A stretch of DNA of 64,000 nt from Aneurinibacillus uraniidurans (lineage in GTDB: Bacteria; Bacillota; Bacilli; Aneurinibacillales; Aneurinibacillaceae). Position numbers and translations under genes: made by a program. Every line of letters starts with the position of its first letter. The stretch's first letter is position 1. The stretch lies in contig NZ_CP116902.1 of the NCBI RefSeq assembly GCF_028471905.1, positions 2,454,501 to 2,518,500 on the forward strand, written 5' to 3'. Below the pieces are notes generated by a model. That model worked only from the letters and a program-made list of their open reading frames with translations. It was not told the origin of the DNA and did not search any database. Shown piece after piece: positions 18,020 through 25,794 of the stretch.

Positions 18020-18070
18020 AAGAAAGAGAAGCGCCAGTATTCGAAGGAAGATTCTAAGATGAACACAGAA

Positions 18071-18103
18071 GGGGCTGTTCCATCGTGCCGATGGAACAGC
18101 CCC
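18071..18103 (-). terminator. Hairpin terminator downstream of rodZ
   Basis: Perfect 15-bp stem GGGGCTGTTCCATCG / CGATGGAACAGCCCC with a 3-base loop. The T tail on the minus strand is weak (TTCTGTGTTC). It lies 110 bp past the rodZ stop; the DNA between holds no supported gene. Confidence 0.65.
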
Positions 18104-18214
18104 GCTTCTATACATCGATAACAGAGCTGCTGTATCAAAAATTTGTGTAAAACGCGGGACCGCCACCAAACTTTGCGGCAACCACATCCCTTTACATCAA
18201 ATTATGGAATAGAT

Positions 18215-19069
18215 CTACTTCCGTACAATCTTAATCTTTTGCGAGCCGCTCTTACGCGCCCCTGATGTGTCAACAGGCTGACCGTTCACAAGCACATCTA
18301 CATCACGAGCACGAACGATGCTAAGCCGTACTTCGCTTCCCTCTTTCACTTCGAAATCCCGGCTTTCTCCTTCGTTTAAAGTAGCTTGATCAAGCATACC
18401 GTTCTCATTGCCTACCGACATCCAGTGCGCTCCTGTTTTTACAGTGACCTTCACTTTAACCGTCTGTGCTCCTGTTAGATCGTAATTGATCGTAGAACCT
18501 GTTTTCGGAGCTGGCGTCAGTTTGCCATCTGCAGCCGGCTGTGGAGCTGGTGCCGGTGTCGCTGGTTTCGGTACGGCTACTTTCTCCGGTGGCGGTACTG
18601 GCATCTTGCTTTTATCAGCGGCCGGCGTACTTGGCTGTGTCTTCTGAGTTGGCGCTTGCGGCGCAGCATTTTGTCCATTCAGCCATTTGATCGCCCCCCC
18701 AATGACTACAAGCACGAGAATCACGAATAAATACAGCAAAACACGCGACATCCATTTACCACTGCCATCGCTGCCTTCCTTACGTGGCTGACGCGACTGA
18801 CGCAGCGGAGTTGGCGCCTCTTCCACCTTAGGCGGGCTTGGCAGCTCAGAACCGTACTCAGAAAGAAGCTGCTCCGAATCAAGCCCAACTGCTTCAGCAT
18901 AATTTTTAATAAACGCACGGGCATAAAAATGTCCCGGGAGCACATCAAAGTTCCCGGCCTCAATCGCCTCGAGATAACGGCGCTGAATTTTCGTTATCTC
19001 TTGAATGTCGGTAAGCGACATTCCTTTATCCTGTCTGGCTTTCTGTAATGCCTGTGTGAGCTCAGACAC
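18215..19069 (-). CDS. rodZ: Cytoskeletal/cell-shape protein RodZ
   Basis: The 284-residue bitopic membrane protein has an N-terminal Cro-like HTH (LTDIQEITKIQRRYLEAIE), a transmembrane helix (VLLYLFVILVLVVIGGAI, about 105-125), a Pro/Ala/Lys-rich linker and a C-terminal beta domain (DUF4115; SEVRLSIVRARDVDVLVNG). It links MreB to the wall-elongation machinery. The start is GTG at 19069; the GTG at 19078 overlaps the AGGAGGTG site. It lies between ymfK and rimO as in other Bacillales. Confidence 0.92.
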   Translation of the reverse strand: MSELTQALQKARQDKGMSLTDIQEITKIQRRYLEAIEAGNFDVLPGHFYARAFIKNYAEAVGLDSEQLLSEYGSELPSPPKVEEAPTPLRQSRQPRKEGSDGSGKWMSRVLLYLFVILVLVVIGGAIKWLNGQNAAPQAPTQKTQPSTPAADKSKMPVPPPEKVAVPKPATPAPAPQPAADGKLTPAPKTGSTINYDLTGAQTVKVKVTVKTGAHWMSVGNENGMLDQATLNEGESRDFEVKEGSEVRLSIVRARDVDVLVNGQPVDTSGARKSGSQKIKIVRK

Positions 19070-19101
19070 TGTATCCACCTCCTACTTTTCCCATCCCCGT
19101 T

Positions 19102-19899
19102 CTACGGGATATCAAAACCGGAAAAGCCTGTCTCAATATTTTCATACGTAATTTCTTCATCTGGATGATTGCGCAGTTCAATAATGTAGTCAAAATCCGT
19201 CAAATCATATTCTGTCTCACGCACGAAGACATCCGGATGCTCAATAACTTTCGTGTACGGCATACGAAGAATTTCGCGCATGAGCGTCACATGTTTCTCT
19301 GTACTCCGCATCGTTGATACAATTCCATCAATCATATAAATATGCTGGCCGCTCATCTCATCCATTGTCAACTGATTGCGAACAGTCTGGCGAAGCAGCG
19401 TGGATGAGATGAAAGTCCAGCGCTTATTGGCTGATACACAGGCAGCAACGGTTGATTCTGTCTTCCCAACCCGTGGCATGCCCCGTACTCCAACAAGCTG
19501 ATGCCCGTCCCGCTTAAAAATTTCAGCCATAAAATCGACAAGCACCCCGATCTCTTCCCGTACAAAGCGGAATGTTTTCTTATCTTCCGCATCGCGTTCG
19601 ATATAGCGACCGTGACGAACGGCCAGGCGATCGATTATAGTCGGCTGCCGCAATTTGCGCAGCGTAATGTTTTCCACTTTTTCAAGTGCGCTTCCAAGTA
19701 ACTCAATTTTTTTAGCGTCGTCTGTCTGAACAAGCATCCCACGACGACGATTAATTTTACCGTTCAGCGACTCCACTCCGTTAATCGTTACAATATTGAT
19801 GGATAACATACCAAGGAGGGAAGCGACGTCCCCGAGCAAACCGGGTCTATTTTTATGAATTTCGTATTCAAGATACCAATCCTGCTTTTCTGGTTCCAT
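19102..19899 (-). CDS. ymfK: YmfK-type protein: ACT-like domain plus P-loop-like domain (DUF3388)
   Basis: The 265-residue cytoplasmic protein has an N-terminal ACT-like domain (WYLEYEIHKNRPGLLGDVASLL) and a C-terminal nucleotide-binding-like part with GVRGMPRVGKTES, a possible degenerate P-loop. The family is conserved next to rodZ in Bacillales and its biochemical role is unknown. The ATG at 19899 gives the family-like N-terminus and has GTAAGGCG upstream; an upstream in-frame ATG at 19938 has no site. The gene is 32 bp from rodZ and probably in its operon. Confidence 0.82.
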   Translation of the reverse strand: MEPEKQDWYLEYEIHKNRPGLLGDVASLLGMLSINIVTINGVESLNGKINRRRGMLVQTDDAKKIELLGSALEKVENITLRKLRQPTIIDRLAVRHGRYIERDAEDKKTFRFVREEIGVLVDFMAEIFKRDGHQLVGVRGMPRVGKTESTVAACVSANKRWTFISSTLLRQTVRNQLTMDEMSGQHIYMIDGIVSTMRSTEKHVTLMREILRMPYTKVIEHPDVFVRETEYDLTDFDYIIELRNHPDEEITYENIETGFSGFDIP

Positions 19900-20015
19900 C
19901 TTGCGCCTTACGCCCTTTCTCACCTGTTCTTCTTCCATAACGACATTATTCTACACTAAAAAATAAAATTCTTCCAACATAAATAAGGAAAGACGCAAGG
20001 AAAACTTGCAAAAAT

Positions 20016-20041
20016 AGAAAATCCCCTCCAGAAAAGAGGGG
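20016..20041 (-). terminator. Terminator after the DUF3243 gene
   Basis: Minus-strand CCCCTC-TTTTCTG-GAGGGG followed by ATTTTC, just past the stop at 20052. Confidence 0.55.
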
Positions 20042-20051
20042 ACAGCCCGCA

Positions 20052-20306
20052 TTACTGCTTTTTGTTTTGCACGTAGTTGATCATAACACTTGCCATTGCG
20101 CGGCGTTCCTCATCGTTCCCTGCATCCCACAGTTCTTTCAGCAGACGCTCCTCGTCATTTTTCGGATCTACCTGATTGGACAGGTAGGTGCCGATCTGGT
20201 ATGCAGCATTTTCCATTGTATCGCGATTCATACCGCTGTTTGCTGCCTGTGTCACACGGCTGGCAAGAAAGTGTTTCCAGTCATCGAAGCTCTCAAGGAT
20301 TGACAT
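20052..20306 (-). CDS. ymfJ: DUF3243 family protein (YmfJ-like)
   Basis: The 84-residue helical protein (MSILESFDDWKHFLASRV at the start) matches the YmfJ/DUF3243 family, a small regulator-like protein next to ymfI and ymfK in Bacillales. No catalytic residues are expected and its function is not established. GAAGGAGGAA precedes the ATG at 20306. The frame is open to 20414, but that part is not conserved and overlaps ymfI. Confidence 0.85.
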   Translation of the reverse strand: MSILESFDDWKHFLASRVTQAANSGMNRDTMENAAYQIGTYLSNQVDPKNDEERLLKELWDAGNDEERRAMASVMINYVQNKKQ

Positions 20307-20397
20307 GTAACTTCCTCCTTCATGTTGGCATTGCAGGGGGTATGCTTCCCCTCCATTTGTAAGGTGCCACACGCCTTTCCTTTTTATACACGATGGG

Positions 20398-21138
20398 TCA
20401 GCAAATCCAGGCACCGTTTGGACTGATCACCTGGCCGTTCACGTATGCTGCTTCCTCCCGCGCCAGAAACGCTGCCACCGCTGCTACTTCTTCCGGTGTG
20501 CCCGCTCGCCCGGCGGGAATATCGTCTGCAATCGCTGCTAACTCGTCTGGGCTAAATGCATTTGCCATCATCTCAGTCGCAATCATCCCCGGCGCAATAC
20601 AGTTCACCGTAATGCCGGATGGCGCTACCTCCTTGGCAAGTGCTTTCGTAAACGCAATCACCGCGCCCTTAGCTGTAGAATACAACACTTCAAAACTTGC
20701 TCCCGTTAATCCCCATACAGATGAGACTGTAATAATACGTCCAAATCCTCGGCGAACCATATCCGGTACGGCCTGGCGGGCACAGAAAAACGGGGCACGC
20801 ACATGCACATTCATCATGGTATCCCACTCCGCTCCGCTCACATCCTGAATGAGTCCATAACGACTTATGCCCGCATTGAGCACGAGAATATCTGGCGTGC
20901 GAGACAAACCCGCTTCCCAATCCGCACTCCCATCTGTCTGCGAAAAATCAGCTTGTATCAGTGTGACATGCGCACCAAACGTACGGCAGCGATCGGCCAC
21001 ACACTCTGCCTCTTCCCGTGCCCGATTATAATGAAGCACGAGATCATATCCATCCTGCGCGAAGCGGACGGCCATTGCCGCCCCAATTCCCCGGCTCGCA
21101 CCTGTAATACCTGCAAGCCTCCGCTGGCGTTCCTCCAC
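20398..21138 (-). CDS. ymfI: Short-chain dehydrogenase/reductase, YmfI (FabG-like)
   Basis: The 246-residue Rossmann enzyme has cofactor motif GITGASRGIGAAMA, NAG in LVLNAGISRYG, catalytic Ser in ITVSSVWG and Tyr/Lys in YSTAKGA. It resembles 3-oxoacyl-ACP reductases, but its conserved place between ymfH and ymfJ points to the YmfI branch of unknown substrate. The start is taken as GTG 21138 with a weak GAGGGAGA site. It follows ymfH by 21 bp. Confidence 0.88.
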   Translation of the reverse strand: MEERQRRLAGITGASRGIGAAMAVRFAQDGYDLVLHYNRAREEAECVADRCRTFGAHVTLIQADFSQTDGSADWEAGLSRTPDILVLNAGISRYGLIQDVSGAEWDTMMNVHVRAPFFCARQAVPDMVRRGFGRIITVSSVWGLTGASFEVLYSTAKGAVIAFTKALAKEVAPSGITVNCIAPGMIATEMMANAFSPDELAAIADDIPAGRAGTPEEVAAVAAFLAREEAAYVNGQVISPNGAWIC

Positions 21139-21159
21139 TGTCTCTCTCCCTCTCTATAT

Positions 21160-22452
21160 CTACTGCTTCGTCTCAGACGACGTCACGATTGACACGGAAA
21201 ACTGCTTGAAGTCGACATGTTCACGCAATCGCTCGTTTACATCAGCAAGCGTAATTGCTTCTAGCACATCCACACGGCGGAACAGATCCGTACCACCAAA
21301 TTTATATTTCGTAAAGGAGTTAGCAATGAACTCCACCGAATTCAATGACCGTAAAAACTCCCCGATTTTCTTTTTGCGTGACAGTTCAAATGACTCTTCA
21401 TCAATTCCTTGTTCCACAATGTGTATAAGCTCCGTCCGAATAGTAGACACGAGCGCATCTGGATCTTTTGTATCGCCGCCGATTACCGAAAACCCATACG
21501 CCACTTCTCCTGAGTAATCTGCACCAAAGCTATCCGTAATCAACCCTTCATCATACAATTTCTGATATAGGGCTGAACTCGGACTAAATAGTACATCCAT
21601 CACAATCTCGGTCGTAACTTCTCGCTTTAACAGAGCTTCTCCTGTAAGACCCGGCTCCTTGTCCTTGAAGCCAAACATGCACTTTGGTACCCCAACTGGC
21701 AGGTGAACGACAGAACGCTCCTGGGCTACAGAAATCGGCTCCTCTGGATAAAAGCGCGGGATCTCTGCCTGTTTTTGATACGGCTTTGCAGCTTGATTGC
21801 GGCGCACAAGTTCGATCATTTCATCCGGATTTACAGCGCCCACAATAAACAACAGCATATTGGACGGATGATAAAACGTGTTGTAGCAATCATACAGTAG
21901 ATCTTTTGTAATCGCACTGATTGATTCGACCGTTCCCGCAATATCGATTTTGACCGGATGATGATGATAAAAGTTCGCAATCAATCCGAAGTACACCCGC
22001 CAGTCGGCATCGTCATCATACATACGAATTTCCTGGCCAATGATTCCTTTTTCCTTCTCTACATTCTCATCCGTAAAATGCGGGTCCTGCACAAAATTCA
22101 GCAATGTCTCTACATTATGCGGCACATCCTGCGTGCTTGAGAACAAGTATGCTGTTCGATCGAAGCTAGTAAAGGCGTTGGCAGATGCGCCGTGTGCCGA
22201 GAATTCAGCAAACACATCGCCTTCCTCCTGCTCAAACATTTTATGCTCCAGAAAATGGGCAATACCGTCCGGCACATGCATCCGCTCTTTGCCTGGCTGT
22301 GCGAATTCATTATCAATCGAACCGTATTTCGTTGTAAACGTTGCATATGTCTTACTGAAGCCCTGTTTCGGCAAAATGTACACCTGCAGGCCATTCGGCA
22401 GTTCTTCGTAATATAACGTCTCATTCAGTTGTTCATACTGTACCGTTTTCAT
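21160..22452 (-). CDS. ymfH: M16 zinc metallopeptidase YmfH (active subunit)
   Basis: The 430-residue insulinase-family peptidase has the inverted zinc motif HFLEHKMFE (HxxEH) near residue 67 with a downstream glutamate. It is paired with YmfF, which lacks the motif; such pairs form heterodimeric processing peptidases. The ATG overlaps the ymfF stop by one base (TGATG), so synthesis is coupled. Substrate unknown. Confidence 0.9.
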   Translation of the reverse strand: MKTVQYEQLNETLYYEELPNGLQVYILPKQGFSKTYATFTTKYGSIDNEFAQPGKERMHVPDGIAHFLEHKMFEQEEGDVFAEFSAHGASANAFTSFDRTAYLFSSTQDVPHNVETLLNFVQDPHFTDENVEKEKGIIGQEIRMYDDDADWRVYFGLIANFYHHHPVKIDIAGTVESISAITKDLLYDCYNTFYHPSNMLLFIVGAVNPDEMIELVRRNQAAKPYQKQAEIPRFYPEEPISVAQERSVVHLPVGVPKCMFGFKDKEPGLTGEALLKREVTTEIVMDVLFSPSSALYQKLYDEGLITDSFGADYSGEVAYGFSVIGGDTKDPDALVSTIRTELIHIVEQGIDEESFELSRKKKIGEFLRSLNSVEFIANSFTKYKFGGTDLFRRVDVLEAITLADVNERLREHVDFKQFSVSIVTSSETKQ

Positions 22453-23732
22453 CAGGCTTCCCCCTTACCGCTCAGGAAATAAATCGTGTCGATCTGTACC
22501 TGCTGGGCAACACGCGCGATGTCTTCTTTCGTAACGGCCTGAATCGCTGCCAGCGTTTCTTCCAGCGTCCGGCGTTTACCCGCGATGCGACCGTTATAAT
22601 CCATGCTGGCAATTGCAGATGCACTATCTTGCGTTTCCCGCAACTGGTTAATGAGCATCGCCTTCGTCTGATTAAGTTCGAGATCGCTTATATCGCCACT
22701 CGCCATCATCGCTAGCTGCTCTTTAATGATACTAAGCGCCTGCTCGTAGTTAGCCGTTTCAATCCCGGACATAATCATACATAGCCCCTTCTGGCTTTCC
22801 AACTGTGAGACTGCATAATAAGCAAGCGATGCTTTTTCCCTCACATTCATAAACAGCTTGGAATGCGGAAAAGCACCGAGCACACCATTATAGACCATAA
22901 GGGTGACATAATCACGATCAACGTATGTAATGCCAGTACGCAGTCCAATGTTAAGCTTGCCCTGAGCCACGTCCATTTCTTCTTTCACCACATTCGCTGT
23001 TTCGGGGGCAGATACTTGAACCATCGTTGGAAGTGCTTGCCCTCCGTAAGCTGGTAGCGACAGATGGCGATCAATCAATATCTGTACCTCATCCGGGTTC
23101 ACATCCCCTACCACATACAGGTCAATCGGATACGCTGTCAAAACATGCTGATATAACTCATACAGCGACTGCGGCGTAATCGCACTAATCTCTTCCTTAC
23201 GCCCATATACAAGCAGGTGATACGGTTCTCCCTGACACATCTCTTCTACAAGACGCTGGTTCGCATACCTCATTTTATCATCAATTAATCCTGCAATCCG
23301 CTTCGTTAGCGCATCCTTCTCAAGCGCCACGAACTTCTCGGAGAACGCACCATTCTCTACTAGCGGACGCAACAACACATCTCCAAAGAAAGCGACCGCC
23401 TTCTCAAGCAACGGTTCTGCCTCATGCAGAAATTTTTCATTCGCCACTTCGAGATACAGCTGAATAATTTGACGTTCGCCTCGCTTCATCACTCCCGTGC
23501 TAAAAACAGCGCCGTATAACGCATCAAGATGACGCTGAAGGCTCGCTGGGTCAGGGTGATTCGCTGTCCCACGCCCCAGTACGTTCGGCAGAAGTGCTCC
23601 CTTCGTTACGAGTTGTTCATCAAGCGGCAGTGCGATGTTCATAAGGATCGTCGTCGTTTTAAATTTATCAGTCGGCAATATATGTACGCTGCGACCTGGG
23701 TTCGTATGGCTTACAAATGTTAGTTCACTCAT
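22452..23732 (-). CDS. ymfF: M16 family peptidase-like subunit YmfF (no zinc motif)
   Basis: The 426-residue M16-fold protein is related to YmfH, but the position of HxxEH reads LGRGTANHPDPASLQRHLDALYG, so it is probably a non-catalytic partner. It is the first gene of ymfF-ymfH-ymfI and is coupled to ymfH. An AAAGGAGCGACGAG site precedes the ATG at 23732. The role is inferred from the pair. Confidence 0.88.
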   Translation of the reverse strand: MSELTFVSHTNPGRSVHILPTDKFKTTTILMNIALPLDEQLVTKGALLPNVLGRGTANHPDPASLQRHLDALYGAVFSTGVMKRGERQIIQLYLEVANEKFLHEAEPLLEKAVAFFGDVLLRPLVENGAFSEKFVALEKDALTKRIAGLIDDKMRYANQRLVEEMCQGEPYHLLVYGRKEEISAITPQSLYELYQHVLTAYPIDLYVVGDVNPDEVQILIDRHLSLPAYGGQALPTMVQVSAPETANVVKEEMDVAQGKLNIGLRTGITYVDRDYVTLMVYNGVLGAFPHSKLFMNVREKASLAYYAVSQLESQKGLCMIMSGIETANYEQALSIIKEQLAMMASGDISDLELNQTKAMLINQLRETQDSASAIASMDYNGRIAGKRRTLEETLAAIQAVTKEDIARVAQQVQIDTIYFLSGKGEA

Positions 23733-23792
23733 CTCGTCGCTCCTTTCTCTCTTCCGTTATTGTACCCCATCTGGAAAGGTACACCAACACTG

Positions 23793-23957
23793 CTATAAAT
23801 CAGACGTATAGAAATGTTCTTCCTCTTCCTGACTTTCCGCCTCAGTCATCGCATGCATGCGACCACAATTAGGTTCTAAGCACAGCATCCCCACCAGATT
23901 GCGATCCTGATAGGGCATCCCCTGCTGACTTCCGCAATACGGACACTTCCATGCCAT
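23793..23957 (-). CDS. Small zinc-ribbon-like protein (54 aa)
   Basis: The 54 residues contain CPYCGS and a second cysteine pair in CLEPNCGR, which together could bind one zinc, followed by an acidic tail (EAESQEEEEHF). The ATG at 23957 has AAAGGAG about 9 bp upstream. The site lies in one arm of a perfect 13-bp inverted repeat (see 23963-24014), so translation or transcription may be controlled by structure. I do not recognise the family. Confidence 0.65.
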   Translation of the reverse strand: MAWKCPYCGSQQGMPYQDRNLVGMLCLEPNCGRMHAMTEAESQEEEEHFYTSDL

Positions 23958-23962
23958 AAATA

Positions 23963-24014
23963 AAAACTCCTTTCCGATCATACTATTTGTAGTCTGTACC
24001 AGGAAAGGAGTTTT
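23963..24014 (-). promoter_or_regulatory. Stem that sequesters the zinc-ribbon gene's ribosome binding site
   Basis: On the minus-strand RNA AAAACTCCTTTCC (from 24014) pairs perfectly with GGAAAGGAGTTTT (ending 23963), with a 26-base loop. The second arm contains the Shine-Dalgarno sequence and is followed by T-rich bases, so it could act as a translational switch, an attenuator or a terminator for the upstream 62-aa gene. Confidence 0.5.
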
Positions 24015-24097
24015 AAACAGTATTGTACACCTGTTTTGTTATGCTTATTTGTCGAAACGTTACTTATCTCGTCTATTCTTGCGCTTCCCCGGGAAAT

Positions 24098-24286
24098 TTA
24101 TTGCTGCATATTCGTATCAGGCGTAGCGACAATAAGCGAATCGAGTTGACGTAACCAGCCGTTAGAAGCGCAAAGATCAGCTTCGATCTCTACTAAATCT
24201 GTTGTTGTATTTAACAGCCTAGCCAATTCCCTTACCTCTACGCATCCCTTCTCCCATACGATCGATAACAGTTCATTTCTAAACAT
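24098..24286 (-). CDS. Small hypothetical protein, winged-helix-like (62 aa)
   Basis: A 62-residue protein (MFRNELLSIVWEKGCVEVRE at the start) whose helix pattern resembles a small winged helix (VRELARLLNTTTDLVEIEADL as a possible recognition region). A strong GAGGAGG site lies 6 bp before the ATG. It has no recognised family. It lies upstream of the zinc-ribbon gene on the same strand and divergent from tetR. Confidence 0.55.
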   Translation of the reverse strand: MFRNELLSIVWEKGCVEVRELARLLNTTTDLVEIEADLCASNGWLRQLDSLIVATPDTNMQQ

Positions 24287-24410
24287 AGTATGCCTCCTCT
24301 CTTATTGCACTGCCTGTATTACTATTTTCATCATACTTTATTTTGTATGAAAATTTTGTCTTTACATGTCAAAGCCTTTTCACTTTTTTATGCCTTTATT
24401 CGGCAAAGTC

Positions 24411-24459
24411 TTGACAGCAGCTTTTCCACGTTTTACAATCCATGCAAGTGCATACTTAC
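24411..24459 (+). promoter_or_regulatory. tetR promoter and operator 1
   Basis: TTGACA (24411-24416), 17 bp, TACAAT (24434-24439), then the operator GCAAGTGCATACTTAC (24444-24459) over the expected transcription start. The operator is a slightly degenerate copy of the perfect palindrome before the efflux genes, indicating autoregulation. Confidence 0.75.
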
Positions 24460-24490
24460 ATGAAAAAAATAAAAATAAGGAGCGAGGTAA

Positions 24491-25078
24491 TTGGAAAGCA
24501 CGCCCAACGAGACACGCGAAAAAATCTTACAGGCTACCATTACACTCATGCGTGAAAAAGGAATAAAAGCGATGACTACCCGATCGATTGCAGAAGCTGC
24601 CGGGGTGAATGAAGTAACACTATTCCGTCATTTTGGAAATAAAGCCGGTTTGATCGGGGCAGCAGTCGCCACCTTTTCTTATGTACCTAGCATTACAAAA
24701 GCGTTCCGCGAAACGATTACGTGGAATCTTGAACACGATCTTTATTTGTTTAGCAAGGCGTATTTTGATGTAATGGAGCAAAACCGTGATGTGATTGTGA
24801 TCGGCTTCAAAGAGGCAGATCAGCTACCGGAACTTCAGGAGGAAATCGCCAAAATTCCTCGCCAGCTCAAAGATCTGCTCATCGAGTATTTAACCGAAAT
24901 GCAGCGGCGCGAGCATGTGATTGAGACGGACATCGAAGCACAAGCCATGCATTTTATCTGGATGAATTTCGGTTATTTTATTTCCCGAGCACGGTTTCAA
25001 CAACGAATCACGATGCTTACGCATGACGAATTTATCCGCAGCTGCCTGCATATACTCGCACGCGGACTGACTCCATAA
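24491..25078 (+). CDS. TetR/AcrR family repressor of the efflux operon
   Basis: The 195-residue regulator has an N-terminal HTH (ATITLMREKGIKAMTTRSIA then EAAGVNEVTLFRHFGNKAGL) and a variable ligand-binding C-terminal domain. The start is TTG at 24491 with AAGGAG upstream. It lies directly before the efflux genes, with matching operators in front of itself and of the adaptor gene, so it most likely represses both and releases on drug binding. The ligand is unknown. Confidence 0.9.
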   Translation: MESTPNETREKILQATITLMREKGIKAMTTRSIAEAAGVNEVTLFRHFGNKAGLIGAAVATFSYVPSITKAFRETITWNLEHDLYLFSKAYFDVMEQNRDVIVIGFKEADQLPELQEEIAKIPRQLKDLLIEYLTEMQRREHVIETDIEAQAMHFIWMNFGYFISRARFQQRITMLTHDEFIRSCLHILARGLTP

Positions 25079-25094
25079 TTTTTTTACACATCAT

Positions 25095-25110
25095 GCAAGT
25101 ATGTACTTGC
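25095..25110 (+). promoter_or_regulatory. TetR operator 2 before the efflux adaptor
   Basis: Perfect palindrome GCAAGTATGTACTTGC, 28 bp before the adaptor ATG, between the tetR stop and the efflux genes. It shares GCAAGT and ACTT with operator 1 at the same spacing. Confidence 0.75.
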
Positions 25111-25137
25111 TTCACTGTATACCAAGGGGGAATTTTG

Positions 25138-25782
25138 ATGGACAAAAAGAAAGTGGCCCGCACGCTAATCGGAGGCGTGATTGTGGCGGCGCTCGGGATA
25201 GTCGGGTATTACGGGTATGAGGATTACTACTATGTCAAAACTGAAGACGCGGCTGTAACCGGGGATATTTACAAAGTAGCGTCCACGATTCCAGGTAAGA
25301 TTGCCCGGGAGACATTTGAAGAGGGCAGTCAGGTAAAGGCGGACGATATTTTGTTTGAACAGGAACAGACGAATGTCGGCAGCGTAGATAATGCTTTCGT
25401 TCGTTCTCCGATCACAGGTGTTGTGCTGCAAAAAATCGCCAAGCCGGGGGAAGTCGTCGCAGCAGGCAGTACACTTGCAACAGTTGTTAGCAAAAAAGAT
25501 TTGTACATTAAAGCCAATATCGAAGAGACAAATGCAAATCGAATTAAGATTGGACAGCCTGTTGATATTGAGATCGACATGTATCCAGGCACGGTATTTC
25601 ACGGCAAGGTCAAAGAAATTATGGAGGCAACACAATCTGCCTTTTCTCTGCTTCCGCCGATGAATACCGGGGGCAACTTCACCAAGGTCACCCAGCGTGT
25701 GCCGGTCAAGATCGTGTTTACAGACGGCCCGTACGATTTCAAGCCTGGATTGAACGCTGTCGTGAAGATTCATGTGCGATAA
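25138..25782 (+). CDS. HlyD/EmrA-type efflux adaptor
   Basis: The 214-residue protein has one N-terminal transmembrane helix (VARTLIGGVIVAALGIVGYY) and a short barrel-sandwich hybrid split into two half motifs (AAVTGDIYKVASTIPGKIAR; SPITGVVLQKIAKPGEVV), with almost no coiled-coil hairpin between them. It is shorter than Gram-negative EmrA. The start at 25138 has AAGGGGGAA upstream; the earlier ATG at 25093 overlaps the operator. It acts with the following EmrB-like transporter. Confidence 0.87.
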   Translation: MDKKKVARTLIGGVIVAALGIVGYYGYEDYYYVKTEDAAVTGDIYKVASTIPGKIARETFEEGSQVKADDILFEQEQTNVGSVDNAFVRSPITGVVLQKIAKPGEVVAAGSTLATVVSKKDLYIKANIEETNANRIKIGQPVDIEIDMYPGTVFHGKVKEIMEATQSAFSLLPPMNTGGNFTKVTQRVPVKIVFTDGPYDFKPGLNAVVKIHVR

Positions 25783-25794
25783 GGAGGTAGCCTG

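Noticed and set aside
17891-18187. 98-aa frame upstream of rimO
   Set aside because: It covers the rodZ terminator, the rimO promoter and the first rimO codons in another phase; the AAAGG before its ATG is too close.
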